A stretch of DNA of 64,000 nt from Corynebacterium marinum DSM 44953 (lineage in GTDB: Bacteria; Actinomycetota; Actinomycetes; Mycobacteriales; Mycobacteriaceae): positions 992,001 through 1,056,000 of the forward strand of contig NZ_CP007790.1 of the NCBI RefSeq assembly GCF_000835165.1. Reading direction: 5' to 3'. The position numbers and the translations under genes were made by a program. The notes beneath the pieces are model-generated. The model saw nothing but the letters and a program-made list of their open reading frames with translations, was not told where the DNA came from and made no database searches. Positions 35,806-44,836 of the stretch are shown here, piece by piece (position 1 is the first letter of the stretch; the number at the start of each line of letters is the position of its first letter).

Positions 35806-36924
35806 GTGACAAAACACAGGTCCCCCGTCTGGCCCCGCGGGCTGCTGCTCATGTTCGTGGGCGCCGCGCTGCTCACCGGCCTGCTCGCGGGGCTCACCCT
35901 GCTCGGCGTGTGGGCGGACACCCCCGCCGCCTCCCTGGGCGCCGACCACGGCGCCCTCATGGTGTTCGGCTTCGTCGGCGGGGCGATCGGGTTGGAGCGC
36001 ACCGTCGCGGCGAAGACCCGCTGGTCCTGGGTGGGCCCGGTGGCCAGCGCCCTCGGTGTGGTCACGCTCCTGGCCGGCGCACCCCGCATCGTCCCCGCGG
36101 CGGCGTTCACCGTCGCCTTCCTGGTGCTCGGCGCCGTCTACCTGACCATCCACCGGCGCCAGGCCACCCACGCGGTCCTGGTCCAGTCGGCGGGAGTGAT
36201 CGGCGCGGTCTTCGCCACCGTGTGGTGGGGCGGGGGAGCGGACTTCGCCGACATCGTCCCCGCGGCGGTCGTCTTCGCCGTGGCCACCATCATCGGCGAA
36301 CGTATGGAGCTGGCCCGCGTCTCCTTCGCCGGCACCGCCGCGGAGACGACGATCACCGCCCTCATACTGGCACTGGTAGCGGCCTCCCTGCTCTTCGCCC
36401 TGCACCCGCAGATCGGCTTCGCGGCCATGGGCGTGCTCCTTCTCGCGATCGCCGTGGTTACGGTGCGTATCGACGTCGCCCGCCGCCTCGTCCACGCCGG
36501 CAAACTGCCGAAATACACCGCCGTTTGCATGCTCGCCGGCTACGGGTGGTTGGCCGTGGCGGGCCTGCTCTGGCTCGGCTTCGGGCACACCCGCGCCGGG
36601 CACCTCCACGACGCCGCCGTGCACTCCGTCTTCCTCGGCTTCGTCGTGTCCATGATCTTCGCGCACGCCCCCTTCATCCTCGGCGGCGTCATCCGGAAGA
36701 CGATCCCCTACCACCCGGCGCTGTACGTCCCCGTCGTCCTGCTCCACGGCGGGCTCGCGCTGCGCGTGGTCGCCGACCTGCGGGCGGCCGGGCCCGCCTG
36801 GGTGGCGGGCGGGGTCATCAACGTCGTCGCCGTCCTGTTGTTCGCGGTGACCGGCTTTATCCTGGTGACCACCGACCGGCGGAGGCGCCGTGCCGCCCGC
36901 GAGAGGAGGTCAGCCCGTGTCTGA
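35806..36924 (+). CDS. Polytopic membrane protein, NnrS-like
   Basis: A 372-residue protein starting at GTG 35806 with a leaderless-type -10 in front. It is very hydrophobic with about ten to twelve membrane helices and a basic C-terminus. Near residue 45 GADHGALMVFGFVGG recalls the His-Gly-Phe-rich first helix of NnrS, a heme-copper protein that relieves NO stress; further in-membrane histidines are in HDAAVHSVFLGFV and FAHAPFILGG. It is first in an operon with another membrane protein (8-base overlap) and nirK, so a role in NO or nitrite handling, or copper or heme supply to NirK, is inferred. The family assignment is tentative. Confidence 0.6.
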   Translation: MTKHRSPVWPRGLLLMFVGAALLTGLLAGLTLLGVWADTPAASLGADHGALMVFGFVGGAIGLERTVAAKTRWSWVGPVASALGVVTLLAGAPRIVPAAAFTVAFLVLGAVYLTIHRRQATHAVLVQSAGVIGAVFATVWWGGGADFADIVPAAVVFAVATIIGERMELARVSFAGTAAETTITALILALVAASLLFALHPQIGFAAMGVLLLAIAVVTVRIDVARRLVHAGKLPKYTAVCMLAGYGWLAVAGLLWLGFGHTRAGHLHDAAVHSVFLGFVVSMIFAHAPFILGGVIRKTIPYHPALYVPVVLLHGGLALRVVADLRAAGPAWVAGGVINVVAVLLFAVTGFILVTTDRRRRRAARERRSARV

Positions 36925-38140
36925 TCTCCCGCTTTCCGACGTTTCCCTGCTCCGGCGCGGCCGCCACCACACCCTCGCGGCCGGGACTGTGGGCGTCTGG
37001 GTCCTCATCGGCGCAGGCGTTCTCGCCGCACGTGCCCTGGGTGCCCCGATCAGCTGGTGGGTCATGGTCCACTCCTTCACCCTCGGCGTGGTCACCACCG
37101 CGATCCTCATCTACTCCACGCACTTCACCGAGGCGCTGACCAGGACCGCGGGCGGCAGTTACCGGGGCGTGGTCACCCGGGTGGCACTGGTCCAGGCCGG
37201 CCTGATCCTGCTCATCGCGGGAAAGGCGGGCTACGATTGGGGAGCGCTCGCCGACTTCGCCGCCACCTTGGTGATCTGGGCGGTGCTGTGGCACATGGCC
37301 GTCATCTGGTCGCACCTGCGGCACAGCCTGGCCGGACAGTTCGCAGTCACGGTGCCCTACTATCTCGCCGCCGGAGCGTTTCTCGTCGTCGCGGGGCTCC
37401 TGGGAAACTTCGCCGGGCGCGGAGTGGGAGACTACGCGGGCATGATCGCGGCGCATTCCCGCGCCGCGATCTGGGGCTTCGCCCTCCTCACGGTCCTGGG
37501 CACCGTGATCACCCTGCTGCCGACCCTGTCCGGCACCCGCATCAGCGATCTCGCCCGCCGCCGGAGCACCCGGGCACTGCTCCTCCACAGCATCGGCCTC
37601 GGCGCGGCGGTCATGGCGCACATCCTGGGCAGCCCGGTCTGGGCGGGCAGCCTCCAGCTGCTGGTCGTGGTGGCCGCCCTGCTGGTCCTGCAGCCGGTCC
37701 TGGCGGAGGTGTTAGGCGCACAGCCCGAGTGGTCCACCTCGGCGGTCAGCGTCACCGCCGGCCTGCTCTGGCTGATCGCCGTGTGCGCCGCCGACGCCGT
37801 CAGCACCGTGGCAGGGGCCGACCCCCGCCACGTCACCGCACTGCTCATCCCCGCCTTCCTGGCCGCCGGCCTGCTGCAGCTGGTCCTCGGCGTCCTGCTG
37901 CACCTGCTGCCCACCCTCATCGGAGGCGGCCGTGACAGGGTCGTGCAGGCCCGCGCCGCGGCCGACCGGGGAGGAATGGCCCGCGTGCTGCTGATCAACC
38001 TCGGTGCGGTGTCCACCCTGCTCGCGGAAACCGGGCCGGCGCGGGCGGCCGGCCTCATCATGCTGGGAATCGGCCTGCTCGCGCATGCGGCGTTCCTCCT
38101 CCCGGCAGTCGCGCGTCAACACCGAACGGAGTCCTCATGA
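36917..38140 (+). CDS. Polytopic membrane protein linked to nirK
   Basis: A 407-residue membrane protein starting at GTG 36917 with GAGAGGAGG upstream, overlapping the previous gene by 8 bases and nirK by 4 (ATGA). About ten to twelve helices are predicted. Histidines lie at helix ends: WWVMVHSFTLG, LWHMAVIWSHLRHS, IAAHSRAAIWG, LLLHSIGLG and VMAHILG, which could bind heme or copper. The segment ALLTVLGTVITLLPTL resembles, from memory, the membrane part of large actinobacterial multicopper oxidase-type proteins. I infer an electron-delivery or assembly partner of NirK. No biochemical role is established. Confidence 0.6.
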   Translation: MSDLPLSDVSLLRRGRHHTLAAGTVGVWVLIGAGVLAARALGAPISWWVMVHSFTLGVVTTAILIYSTHFTEALTRTAGGSYRGVVTRVALVQAGLILLIAGKAGYDWGALADFAATLVIWAVLWHMAVIWSHLRHSLAGQFAVTVPYYLAAGAFLVVAGLLGNFAGRGVGDYAGMIAAHSRAAIWGFALLTVLGTVITLLPTLSGTRISDLARRRSTRALLLHSIGLGAAVMAHILGSPVWAGSLQLLVVVAALLVLQPVLAEVLGAQPEWSTSAVSVTAGLLWLIAVCAADAVSTVAGADPRHVTALLIPAFLAAGLLQLVLGVLLHLLPTLIGGGRDRVVQARAAADRGGMARVLLINLGAVSTLLAETGPARAAGLIMLGIGLLAHAAFLLPAVARQHRTESS

Positions 38141-39570
38141 CCATCCCCGTGGGCCCACCCACTTCCGGCGACCGGCCGGCGCCCGTCGCAGAGAAGTACA
38201 CCGACCGTGTCTCCTGGCTGGTGATCGGCCTGGCGATCGCCGCAGTGGTCATCCTCGGCGTCACGTTGACCTCCAGTCCGGGCGCCGAGCGGGCGTCCTC
38301 GCCCGCCGCGGTCGCCCAATCCGGGGAGACCGTCACCGAGACCATCCGCATCGAGGGCATGTCCTACCAGCCGAACCGGGTGGAGATCCCGACCGGCAGC
38401 CGTCTCGTCCTGGAGCTGGTCAACGAAGACAACCAGCCCCACGACCTCACCCTCAACGGCTACACCACGGAACTCGTCGCCCCCGGTGAGGCCGTGACCT
38501 TCGACGCCGGTGTCTTCACCGCCGACACGGAGGGCTGGTGCACCGTCGCCGGACACCGGGCGCAGGGGATGGTCTTCGACGTAGTGGTCACCGGAGGGAC
38601 GGCGGCCCCGCCTGCGGCAGCGGCCACGGGCCATGACATGCATGCCGGGACCGGTCAGGCGGACGGGGCAAACCCCTTCGCCGAGGTACCCGGCCCGGCC
38701 GCCCGACTGTCCGCGGAGCTGGACGAGCAGGCCTGGTTCGACCCCGTCCTCGAGCCGGCGCCGACCGGCACCGTGCATGAACTCGAGTTCAACGTCACCG
38801 AGGAGATCCGCGAGGTAGCCCCCGGCCACCGCCAGGCGCAGTGGCTGTTCAACGGGCAGGCGCCGGGTCCGACGCTGCGGGGCAAGGTCGGAGACACCTT
38901 CCGTATCACCCTGCGCAACGACGGCACAATGGGGCACTCCGTGGACTTCCACGTCGGCGAGGTCAGCCCCGATGCGCCGATGGCCACCATCGCCCCCGGC
39001 GAGAGTCTGGTCTACGAGTTCGTCGCGCGGCGCTGGGGAATCTGGATGTACCACTGCGCCACCGCGCCCATGAGCCTGCACATCGCCAACGGCATGGCCG
39101 GCGCCGTCATCATCGACCCGCCCGCCGGCCTCGATGCCGTCGACCATGAATACGCGCTGGTGGGACACGAGATCTTCCTCGGTCCGGAGGACACGGGTGC
39201 CGATGCCGAGCGCGTCAACGCCGGCCAGTACGACCTCACCGGCTTCAACGGCTTCCCCAACCAGTACGATCTGCGTCCCATCGAGATCGACGCAGGCCAG
39301 CGCGTCCGTATCTGGGTGCTCAACGTCGGCCCCGACAACCCGATCAGCTTCCACATCGTCGGCGCGATCTTCGACACCGTGTTCAGCGAAGGCCGGTACA
39401 CGGTCCGCGACGGCCTCGACGACGCCACCGGGGCGCAGGTGCTGCCCCTGCTGCCGGCGCAGGGCGGCTTCGTCGAGGTGACCTTCGACGAACCCGGCAC
39501 CTACACCTTCGTCAACCACATCATGACGGACGCGGAGAAGGGCCAGCACGGCAGCATCATCGTCCGGTAG
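38137..39570 (+). CDS. nirK: Copper nitrite reductase with an extra N-terminal cupredoxin domain
   Basis: A 477-residue protein that should reduce nitrite to NO outside the membrane. There is one N-terminal membrane anchor (about 27-46). Domain 1 is a cupredoxin with type 1 copper ligands His102, Cys135, His140 and Met145. The two-domain nitrite reductase follows: type 1 ligands His267, Cys307, His315 and Met320; type 2 ligands His272, His306 and His461; active-site Asp270 and His406. The spacings match AniA/NirK. The extra cupredoxin may act as a built-in electron donor. The start overlaps the membrane-protein gene by 4 bases. A strong terminator follows. Other multicopper oxidases are less likely because the full active-site set is present. 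Confidence 0.88.
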   Translation: MTIPVGPPTSGDRPAPVAEKYTDRVSWLVIGLAIAAVVILGVTLTSSPGAERASSPAAVAQSGETVTETIRIEGMSYQPNRVEIPTGSRLVLELVNEDNQPHDLTLNGYTTELVAPGEAVTFDAGVFTADTEGWCTVAGHRAQGMVFDVVVTGGTAAPPAAAATGHDMHAGTGQADGANPFAEVPGPAARLSAELDEQAWFDPVLEPAPTGTVHELEFNVTEEIREVAPGHRQAQWLFNGQAPGPTLRGKVGDTFRITLRNDGTMGHSVDFHVGEVSPDAPMATIAPGESLVYEFVARRWGIWMYHCATAPMSLHIANGMAGAVIIDPPAGLDAVDHEYALVGHEIFLGPEDTGADAERVNAGQYDLTGFNGFPNQYDLRPIEIDAGQRVRIWVLNVGPDNPISFHIVGAIFDTVFSEGRYTVRDGLDDATGAQVLPLLPAQGGFVEVTFDEPGTYTFVNHIMTDAEKGQHGSIIVR

Positions 39571-39588
39571 CGCCCGCACCGCCCGGCA

Positions 39589-39632
39589 AAGCTGGTTGAC
39601 CCCGGCGCACCTGCACCGGGGCCAACCAGCTT
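39589..39632. terminator. Strong terminator between nirK and mobA
   Basis: AAGCTGGTTG (39589-39598) pairs with CAACCAGCTT (39623-39632), and inside it CCCCGG (39600-39605) pairs with CCGGGG (39616-39621). It serves the convergent nirK and mobA genes. Confidence 0.75.
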
Positions 39633-39640
39633 CGCCGGGG

Positions 39641-40201
39641 TCAGGGCAGCTCCGCGTGGCCCCGCCGGCTGAGTTCCGCCATCGTGTCGTAGTCGCGTTC
39701 CGCCCCATCACCGGGGACCTCGATCACCCGCTCGGCCGCGCGCAGGAGCTTCTTCGCGGACTGATCGCGCACGGTGTCCAGCCGCGCCAGGGCCTCCCGC
39801 AGCCCCCCGGCCCGCCACACCGCGCACAGCGGCTGCACCTGGCCGTCGGCCGCTCGCACGACGGCGACGTCGGCGGCCGGGTCGGCGCGCAGGGCGTCGA
39901 CAAGCGACGGGAGCAGGGCGGGGGAGTCGGGCGCGTCGACGGAGAGGACACCCACCAAACCGGGGGAGTCGAGCGCCCCGAAGCCGGCGGCGATGCCCGC
40001 GACGGGGCCGCCGAAGGGCGGATCCTCGCTGACGACGGGTACGTCCAGGGCGAGCCGCGGGGAGACCACGACCAGCGGGATGCCCGCGAGCGCACCGACG
40101 AGGTGGTCGACCAGGCGGACACCGTCGAGGGTGACCTGCGCCTTGTCCACCCCGCCCATGCGCGCGCCGCGGCCGCCGGCCAGGACGATGACCTGCAGCA
40201 T
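39641..40201 (-). CDS. mobA: Molybdenum cofactor guanylyltransferase
   Basis: A 186-residue nucleotidyltransferase that adds GMP to Mo-molybdopterin, giving the MGD cofactor used by NarG. The N-terminal LAGGRGARMGGVDKA is the GTP-binding signature, and SEDPPFGGPVAGI and VDAPDSPAL follow in family order. It overlaps the moaC stop by one base (TGATG), so the two are translationally coupled. It is last in the moaC-mobA pair. Confidence 0.9.
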   Translation of the reverse strand: MLQVIVLAGGRGARMGGVDKAQVTLDGVRLVDHLVGALAGIPLVVVSPRLALDVPVVSEDPPFGGPVAGIAAGFGALDSPGLVGVLSVDAPDSPALLPSLVDALRADPAADVAVVRAADGQVQPLCAVWRAGGLREALARLDTVRDQSAKKLLRAAERVIEVPGDGAERDYDTMAELSRRGHAELP

Positions 40202-40677
40202 CAGCGGGGCAGCTCGCGCGACCAGTCGCCGGAGCGCCCGCCGGATTTCGCCGTGATACCGCAGGTGCGGATGTATGCGGAGCGGTCCACGCCCTTGACC
40301 ATGTCGATGACCGCGAGCGCGGCGACGGTGACGGCCGTCAGGGCCTCCATCTCCACGCCGGTGCGGTCGGCCGTGCGGACGGTGGCCTCGATGGCGACGT
40401 GGTCGTCGAGGATCTCCAGATCCACCGCGCAGCCGTGCACCCCGATCGTGTGCGCCAGGGGCAGCAGATCCGGCACCTTCTTCGCCGCCGAGATACCGGC
40501 GATCCGGGCGACGGCGAGGACGTCGCCCTTGGGCACGGTGCCGTCGCGGAGCGCGCCGAGCACATCCGGGGAGCAGGCGACCTCGCCGCGGGCGGTGGCG
40601 GCGCGGACCGTCGGCTGCTTTTCGGTCACGTCGACCATGTAGGCGGTGCCGGCCTCATTGAGGTGGGTGAACTTCAT
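40201..40677 (-). CDS. moaC: Cyclic pyranopterin monophosphate synthase
   Basis: A 158-residue enzyme, started at ATG 40677 (MKFTHLNEAGTAYMVDV). With MoaA it turns GTP into cyclic pyranopterin monophosphate, the first stage of the molybdenum cofactor. Visible: PTVRAATARGEV, AGISAAKKVPDLLPLAHTI, GVEMEALTAVTVAAL and IDMVKGVDRSA, the last being the active-site MVK..DR motif of the family. It lies between moeA and mobA on the same strand, 28 bases after moeA. Confidence 0.95.
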   Translation of the reverse strand: MKFTHLNEAGTAYMVDVTEKQPTVRAATARGEVACSPDVLGALRDGTVPKGDVLAVARIAGISAAKKVPDLLPLAHTIGVHGCAVDLEILDDHVAIEATVRTADRTGVEMEALTAVTVAALAVIDMVKGVDRSAYIRTCGITAKSGGRSGDWSRELPR

Positions 40678-40705
40678 GTCTTCCTTATCTTTAGGTGGGG
40701 GAGGG

Positions 40706-41944
40706 TCACGCGCGGCGCAGGAGGACCCCGACGGTGTCGCCCGGACCGGTTCGGCCGGTGCCGGGCTCAACGACGGCGATACCGTCCGTGCCCGCCAGGG
40801 AGGCGACCAGATGCGAGCCGGTGCTGCGCCGGTTGAAGGGCGCGGCCACGGGGCGTCCGCCCGACCAGTCCAGGTGGACGGGGGCGAGGAACGCCCGGTC
40901 GGGTGAGACCGGGAGGCTCGCCCCCTCCGCGAGGAGGGCGCGGACGTGCGCACGCTCCCACAACCCGCGGCCCGGCGGAGTGCCGGACAAAGCCGCCAGC
41001 AGCGGTGGCACATACAGGCACCAGGAGACGAAGGCTGCGACCGGGTTACCCGGCAGGCACATCAGCACCGCACTTCCCCGGACCCCCAACCCCTGCGGCG
41101 AGCCCGGGCGTTGGGCGACGGAACCGAACCACATGCCCTCTCCGGAAGTGGCCTCCCGCACCACGTCGAAGGCGCCCTCGGAGACCCCGCCGGTGGTGAC
41201 CACCAGGTCGTGGGTGGCGCACAGCCGGTCGAGCACCGCACGGAAATCCAGCGGCCGATCCCCGGAATGGACCTCGGTGACCTCGATCCCCTGCTCGGCG
41301 AACAGGGCGGCGAGCATCGGCCGGTTCGAGTCGGGGAGCTGACCGGGTCCCGGCCGGATGCCGGGTTCCACCAGTTCACTGCCGGAGGACAGCACCGCCA
41401 CCCGGGGGCGGGGGAAGGCCGTCACCCGGGCCGCCCCCGCGGAGATCAGGGCTGCCACGGCACCGGGATCGACGCGGGTTCCGGCCGGTACCACGACCTC
41501 GCCGGGGGAGATGTTCTCGCCCAGCGCACGGATATGGCGGCGTTCCGGCCGCACGGAACGCACTGTCACCGACTCCGGCAGGGGATGCGGGCCGCCGGGG
41601 ACGTCGGTGTCCTCCACCGGGATCACCCGGAGGCCGTCATGGTCCTCGCCGACAGGAGCGCCCGTCATGATCCGCACAGCACCTCCGGCCGGGACCCCGG
41701 TGGCAACGCCCCCGGCCGGGACATCCGCGACCACGGGTAGCGTCCACGGGCCGGTGCCGGTGAGGTCGGCCGAGCGGACGAGGAATCCGTCCATGGCGGA
41801 GTTGGAGAAAGGCGGCACGGACAGCGTCGCGACGGCGTCGTCGGCGAGGACCAACCCCCGGGCGTTGACGGGGGAGACGGCCACGGGCTCGCCGGGGGAG
41901 GCGAGGTCGAGGACCGCCGCGAGGTGTTCGGTGATGGACCGCAT
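40706..41944 (-). CDS. moeA: Molybdopterin molybdenumtransferase
   Basis: A 412-residue protein, started at ATG 41944 (MRSITEHLAAVLDLA), 10 bases after the moaA stop. It inserts molybdate into adenylated molybdopterin made by Mog. Motifs: PPFSNSAMDGFLVR, GTRVDPGAVAALISAG, VAVLSSGSEL, VTTGGVSEGAFD and GLPGNP-like LPGNPVAAF. Domains follow the MoeA order (I/II, III MPT-binding, IV C-terminal barrel). No strong ribosome binding site is present; translation is probably coupled to moaA. Confidence 0.94.
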   Translation of the reverse strand: MRSITEHLAAVLDLASPGEPVAVSPVNARGLVLADDAVATLSVPPFSNSAMDGFLVRSADLTGTGPWTLPVVADVPAGGVATGVPAGGAVRIMTGAPVGEDHDGLRVIPVEDTDVPGGPHPLPESVTVRSVRPERRHIRALGENISPGEVVVPAGTRVDPGAVAALISAGAARVTAFPRPRVAVLSSGSELVEPGIRPGPGQLPDSNRPMLAALFAEQGIEVTEVHSGDRPLDFRAVLDRLCATHDLVVTTGGVSEGAFDVVREATSGEGMWFGSVAQRPGSPQGLGVRGSAVLMCLPGNPVAAFVSWCLYVPPLLAALSGTPPGRGLWERAHVRALLAEGASLPVSPDRAFLAPVHLDWSGGRPVAAPFNRRSTGSHLVASLAGTDGIAVVEPGTGRTGPGDTVGVLLRRA

Positions 41945-41954
41945 GCGGTCGAGA

Positions 41955-43031
41955 CTAGCCACCGATCGCCGACATGGGACGTTGGGGCTGGAGGAAACCG
42001 GGGTCATCGATGCCGTGACCCGGCAGTTTACCCCACATTGCCCCGGCCCAGACCGCCGCGAGTTCCCCGTCGTCCGCGCCGCTGCGGATCAGCTCGCGCA
42101 ATGAGGTTTCGGAGCGGGAGAACAGGCACGTGCGGATCGCGCCGTCGGTGGTCAGACGGGTGCGGTCGCAGTCGCCGCAGAACGGGCTGCTCACCGAGGC
42201 GATCACGCCGATCCGGCCGTTCAGGCCGCGCTTATCGACGCCCCGCGCGTGCCACAGCGCCGCCGGCGCCGCGCCCCGTGGCTCCTCCGCCGGGGTGAGG
42301 TGGAATCCGGTGCGCAGGCGCGCGAGGATCTGCTCTGCCGTGACCATGTCCTCCCGCTTCCACTTCTCCCGCGGGCCCAGCGGCATCTGCTCGATGAAGC
42401 GCAGCTCGGCGCCCTTCTCCAGGCAGTACTCCGCCAGGGGGACCACATCTTCCTCGTTGACGCCCGGCATGATCACGGAATTGACCTTGACCGGGTGCAT
42501 GCCGGCAGCCAGGGCGGCGTCGATCGCCTCGAGCACGTCCGGGAGCCGGTCCCGGCGGGTCAGGCGGGCGTAACGTTCCCGGTCGAGGGTGTCCAGGGAG
42601 ATGTTGACCCGGTCGAGGCCGGCCCCCCTCAGTCCGGGGAGCCGTCGGGGCAGGCCCAGGCCGTTGGTGGTCAGGGCCGTGGCGACGTTGCCCCCCTCGT
42701 CGGTGCGCAGCGACGACGTGGCGGCGACGATTTTCTCCAACGACTTCCGCAGCAGAGGCTCGCCGCCGGTGAAACGGACCTGGCGGATACCCAGGCGGGT
42801 GACAGCGATGGTGATGAGCCGGATGACCTCCTCATCGCTGAGGGAGAGCTCGGTGGGCAGCCAGTCCAGCCCCTCGGCTGGCATGCAGTAGGTGCACCGG
42901 AGGTTGCAGCGGTCCGTGAGGCTGACCCGCAGATCCCTGGCCACCCGGCCGTGAGTGTCGATGAGCTGACGGGCGCCGTCGATCCGTGCCGGGGGCAGGG
43001 TGGGGGTCGGCAGAAGAAGTCGTTTCGTCAT
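41955..43031 (-). CDS. moaA: GTP 3',8-cyclase (radical SAM, MoaA)
   Basis: A 358-residue radical SAM enzyme that starts molybdenum cofactor synthesis from GTP. The N-terminal CNLRCTYCMP binds the SAM [4Fe-4S] cluster. TGGEPLLRK and SLDTLDRERY follow. The C-terminal FCGDCDRTRLTTDG with a third Cys in IRTCLFS binds the second cluster. The chain ends in Gly-Gly, needed for activity in MoaA. It heads a moaA-moeA-moaC-mobA group on the minus strand. Confidence 0.96.
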   Translation of the reverse strand: MTKRLLLPTPTLPPARIDGARQLIDTHGRVARDLRVSLTDRCNLRCTYCMPAEGLDWLPTELSLSDEEVIRLITIAVTRLGIRQVRFTGGEPLLRKSLEKIVAATSSLRTDEGGNVATALTTNGLGLPRRLPGLRGAGLDRVNISLDTLDRERYARLTRRDRLPDVLEAIDAALAAGMHPVKVNSVIMPGVNEEDVVPLAEYCLEKGAELRFIEQMPLGPREKWKREDMVTAEQILARLRTGFHLTPAEEPRGAAPAALWHARGVDKRGLNGRIGVIASVSSPFCGDCDRTRLTTDGAIRTCLFSRSETSLRELIRSGADDGELAAVWAGAMWGKLPGHGIDDPGFLQPQRPMSAIGG

Positions 43032-43093
43032 GTCTCTCCCATAGTAGGAACGGGCGGCCCGGATAACCAGTATTAAAATAAGAAAACTTTGTA

Positions 43094-44836
43094 CTAAATC
43101 ATCTGGTCCGTCCGGATCTCCTTCGGCTGGCCGGGACCCTTGAGCGCGATCACCGTGAAATCTCCGTCAGCCAGGTGCTTCCGGAGGTCCTTCTTGTCGA
43201 ACTTACCCACCGATGTCTTGTCGATGTCCCGCACAAAAGTCCAGTATTCGGGAAGCATCCAACCCGGGAGGCTGGCGCGGAGTCCCTCGCGCAGCTCTTC
43301 CGCGGTCTGTGTGGTCTGGGCGATGTCCTCATGGAGCACCGTCACCGCGAGCGGGCGTTCGCCCCACTTGTCGTCCGGATAGCCGATGACGGCGCATTCC
43401 ACCACCTCGGGAGCGTCCATGATGAGGTTTTCCAGCATCGCGGAGTAGATCCACTCGCCGCCCGAACGGATGACGTCGCGGGAACGGTCCGACACCGTGA
43501 GGTAACCGTCCGAGGTCACCGACCCCACGTCGCCCGTGCGCAGCCAGCCGTCGCCGGTGAACAGTTCGTCTCCCTGCCCGGCGTCGCGGCCGCGGAAGCG
43601 GCTGGTGGAGCCGTCGCCCTCCTCGGTGGGTGAGTGGTAGTAGGACCCGGTGACGATGTTGCCGCGGACCTGGATCTCGCCCTGGTTGCGGTCGGTGGAG
43701 GAGACGACCTCGCCGTCGTTGACCACGCGGTACTCCAGCAGGTTGGAGAACCTGCCCTGGCTCACGCGGTAGGCCCAGCGGGCCTCGCCGGAGGAACCCG
43801 ACGGGGGCCGGGCCACCGTGCCGACGGATGAGGTTTCCGTCATCCCCCACACATGGACGATGTCCACGCCGTAGCGCTCCTCCCACAGCTTGATGAGGAT
43901 CGGCGGGGCCGGCGAACCACCCACGTAGATCTCGGTGAGGGACATCCGCTCCGGCGGGTTGTGCAGGTAGTGCACCATGAGCTGGATCCACAGCGTCGGG
44001 ACGCCGTGCGCCACACGGGGGTGCGTGGCGGCGATCAGCCGGGCCAGCGTCGGGGCGGAGACATCCGAATCCGGGAAGACCAGGGGAGTGCCCGACATGA
44101 ATGCCGCGTAGGGCACCCCCCAGGACAGGACGTGGTAGATGGGCACGCAGCACAGGAAGGACTCGCCGTGGGAGACTGCGAGGGAATCGGTGGTGCGCAG
44201 CGACATCGCCTGAAGATAGATGGAACGGTGCGAGTAGGCCACGCCCTTCGGCGCACCCGATGTGCCGGTGGAGTAGCAGATGGCGGCGGTGGTGTTCTCG
44301 TCGAGCTCGGGCCAGGCGTAGACGGTGGAGCGGGCGTCGAGAAGCTCCTCGTAGGAATGGACGGCGACGCCCTCCGGAATCTGCTCCGCCGCCGGGCCCA
44401 GCGGCTCCAGCCCGGTGAACACCACCGCCCGGACCGTCGGGCATTCCCTCAGCGCCGTGCCCAGGGGGCCCGCCAGGTGGGGATCGGCGACGATGACCTC
44501 CACCTCGGCGTGGTTGATGATGTGCCGCACCTGGTCCGTCATCAGCTGCTTGTTGAGCGGGGTGAAGACTGCGCCCATGCTCGACACCGCGAACTGCACC
44601 TCCAGGTGCTCGGCGCAGTTGTGCATGAACGATCCCACCCGTTGGTCGCCGGTGATCCCCAGATCGTCGTGCAGCGCATGCGCGAACGCCGCCGCCCGTG
44701 CGTGGACCTCCTCGAACGTGGTCTCCTCTGCCTGGTCGGTGCGCCACGTGGTCACCTTCGTCGACGCATGCGCAGTGGAGCCGTACTCCAGGATGCGCGA
44801 GATCGACAGCGGCACATTCTGCATGGTGGAGAGCAT
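43094..44836 (-). CDS. Acyl-CoA synthetase (AMP-forming), FadD-like
   Basis: A 580-residue ANL-family adenylating enzyme. I start it at ATG 44836 (MLSTMQNVPLSISR), with AGGGG just upstream; ATG 44824 is an alternative. The AMP-binding loop YSTGTSGAPKGVAYSH, WGMTETSSVG, GWLRTGDVG and RSGGEWIYS are in the usual order, and the C-terminal lysine is in KTSVGKFDKKDL. It should activate a fatty acid with ATP and CoA. The chain length is unknown. The C. glutamicum region has a similar gene at the same place before rho. It ends 62 bases before the moaA start on the same strand. Confidence 0.88.
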   Translation of the reverse strand: MLSTMQNVPLSISRILEYGSTAHASTKVTTWRTDQAEETTFEEVHARAAAFAHALHDDLGITGDQRVGSFMHNCAEHLEVQFAVSSMGAVFTPLNKQLMTDQVRHIINHAEVEVIVADPHLAGPLGTALRECPTVRAVVFTGLEPLGPAAEQIPEGVAVHSYEELLDARSTVYAWPELDENTTAAICYSTGTSGAPKGVAYSHRSIYLQAMSLRTTDSLAVSHGESFLCCVPIYHVLSWGVPYAAFMSGTPLVFPDSDVSAPTLARLIAATHPRVAHGVPTLWIQLMVHYLHNPPERMSLTEIYVGGSPAPPILIKLWEERYGVDIVHVWGMTETSSVGTVARPPSGSSGEARWAYRVSQGRFSNLLEYRVVNDGEVVSSTDRNQGEIQVRGNIVTGSYYHSPTEEGDGSTSRFRGRDAGQGDELFTGDGWLRTGDVGSVTSDGYLTVSDRSRDVIRSGGEWIYSAMLENLIMDAPEVVECAVIGYPDDKWGERPLAVTVLHEDIAQTTQTAEELREGLRASLPGWMLPEYWTFVRDIDKTSVGKFDKKDLRKHLADGDFTVIALKGPGQPKEIRTDQMI

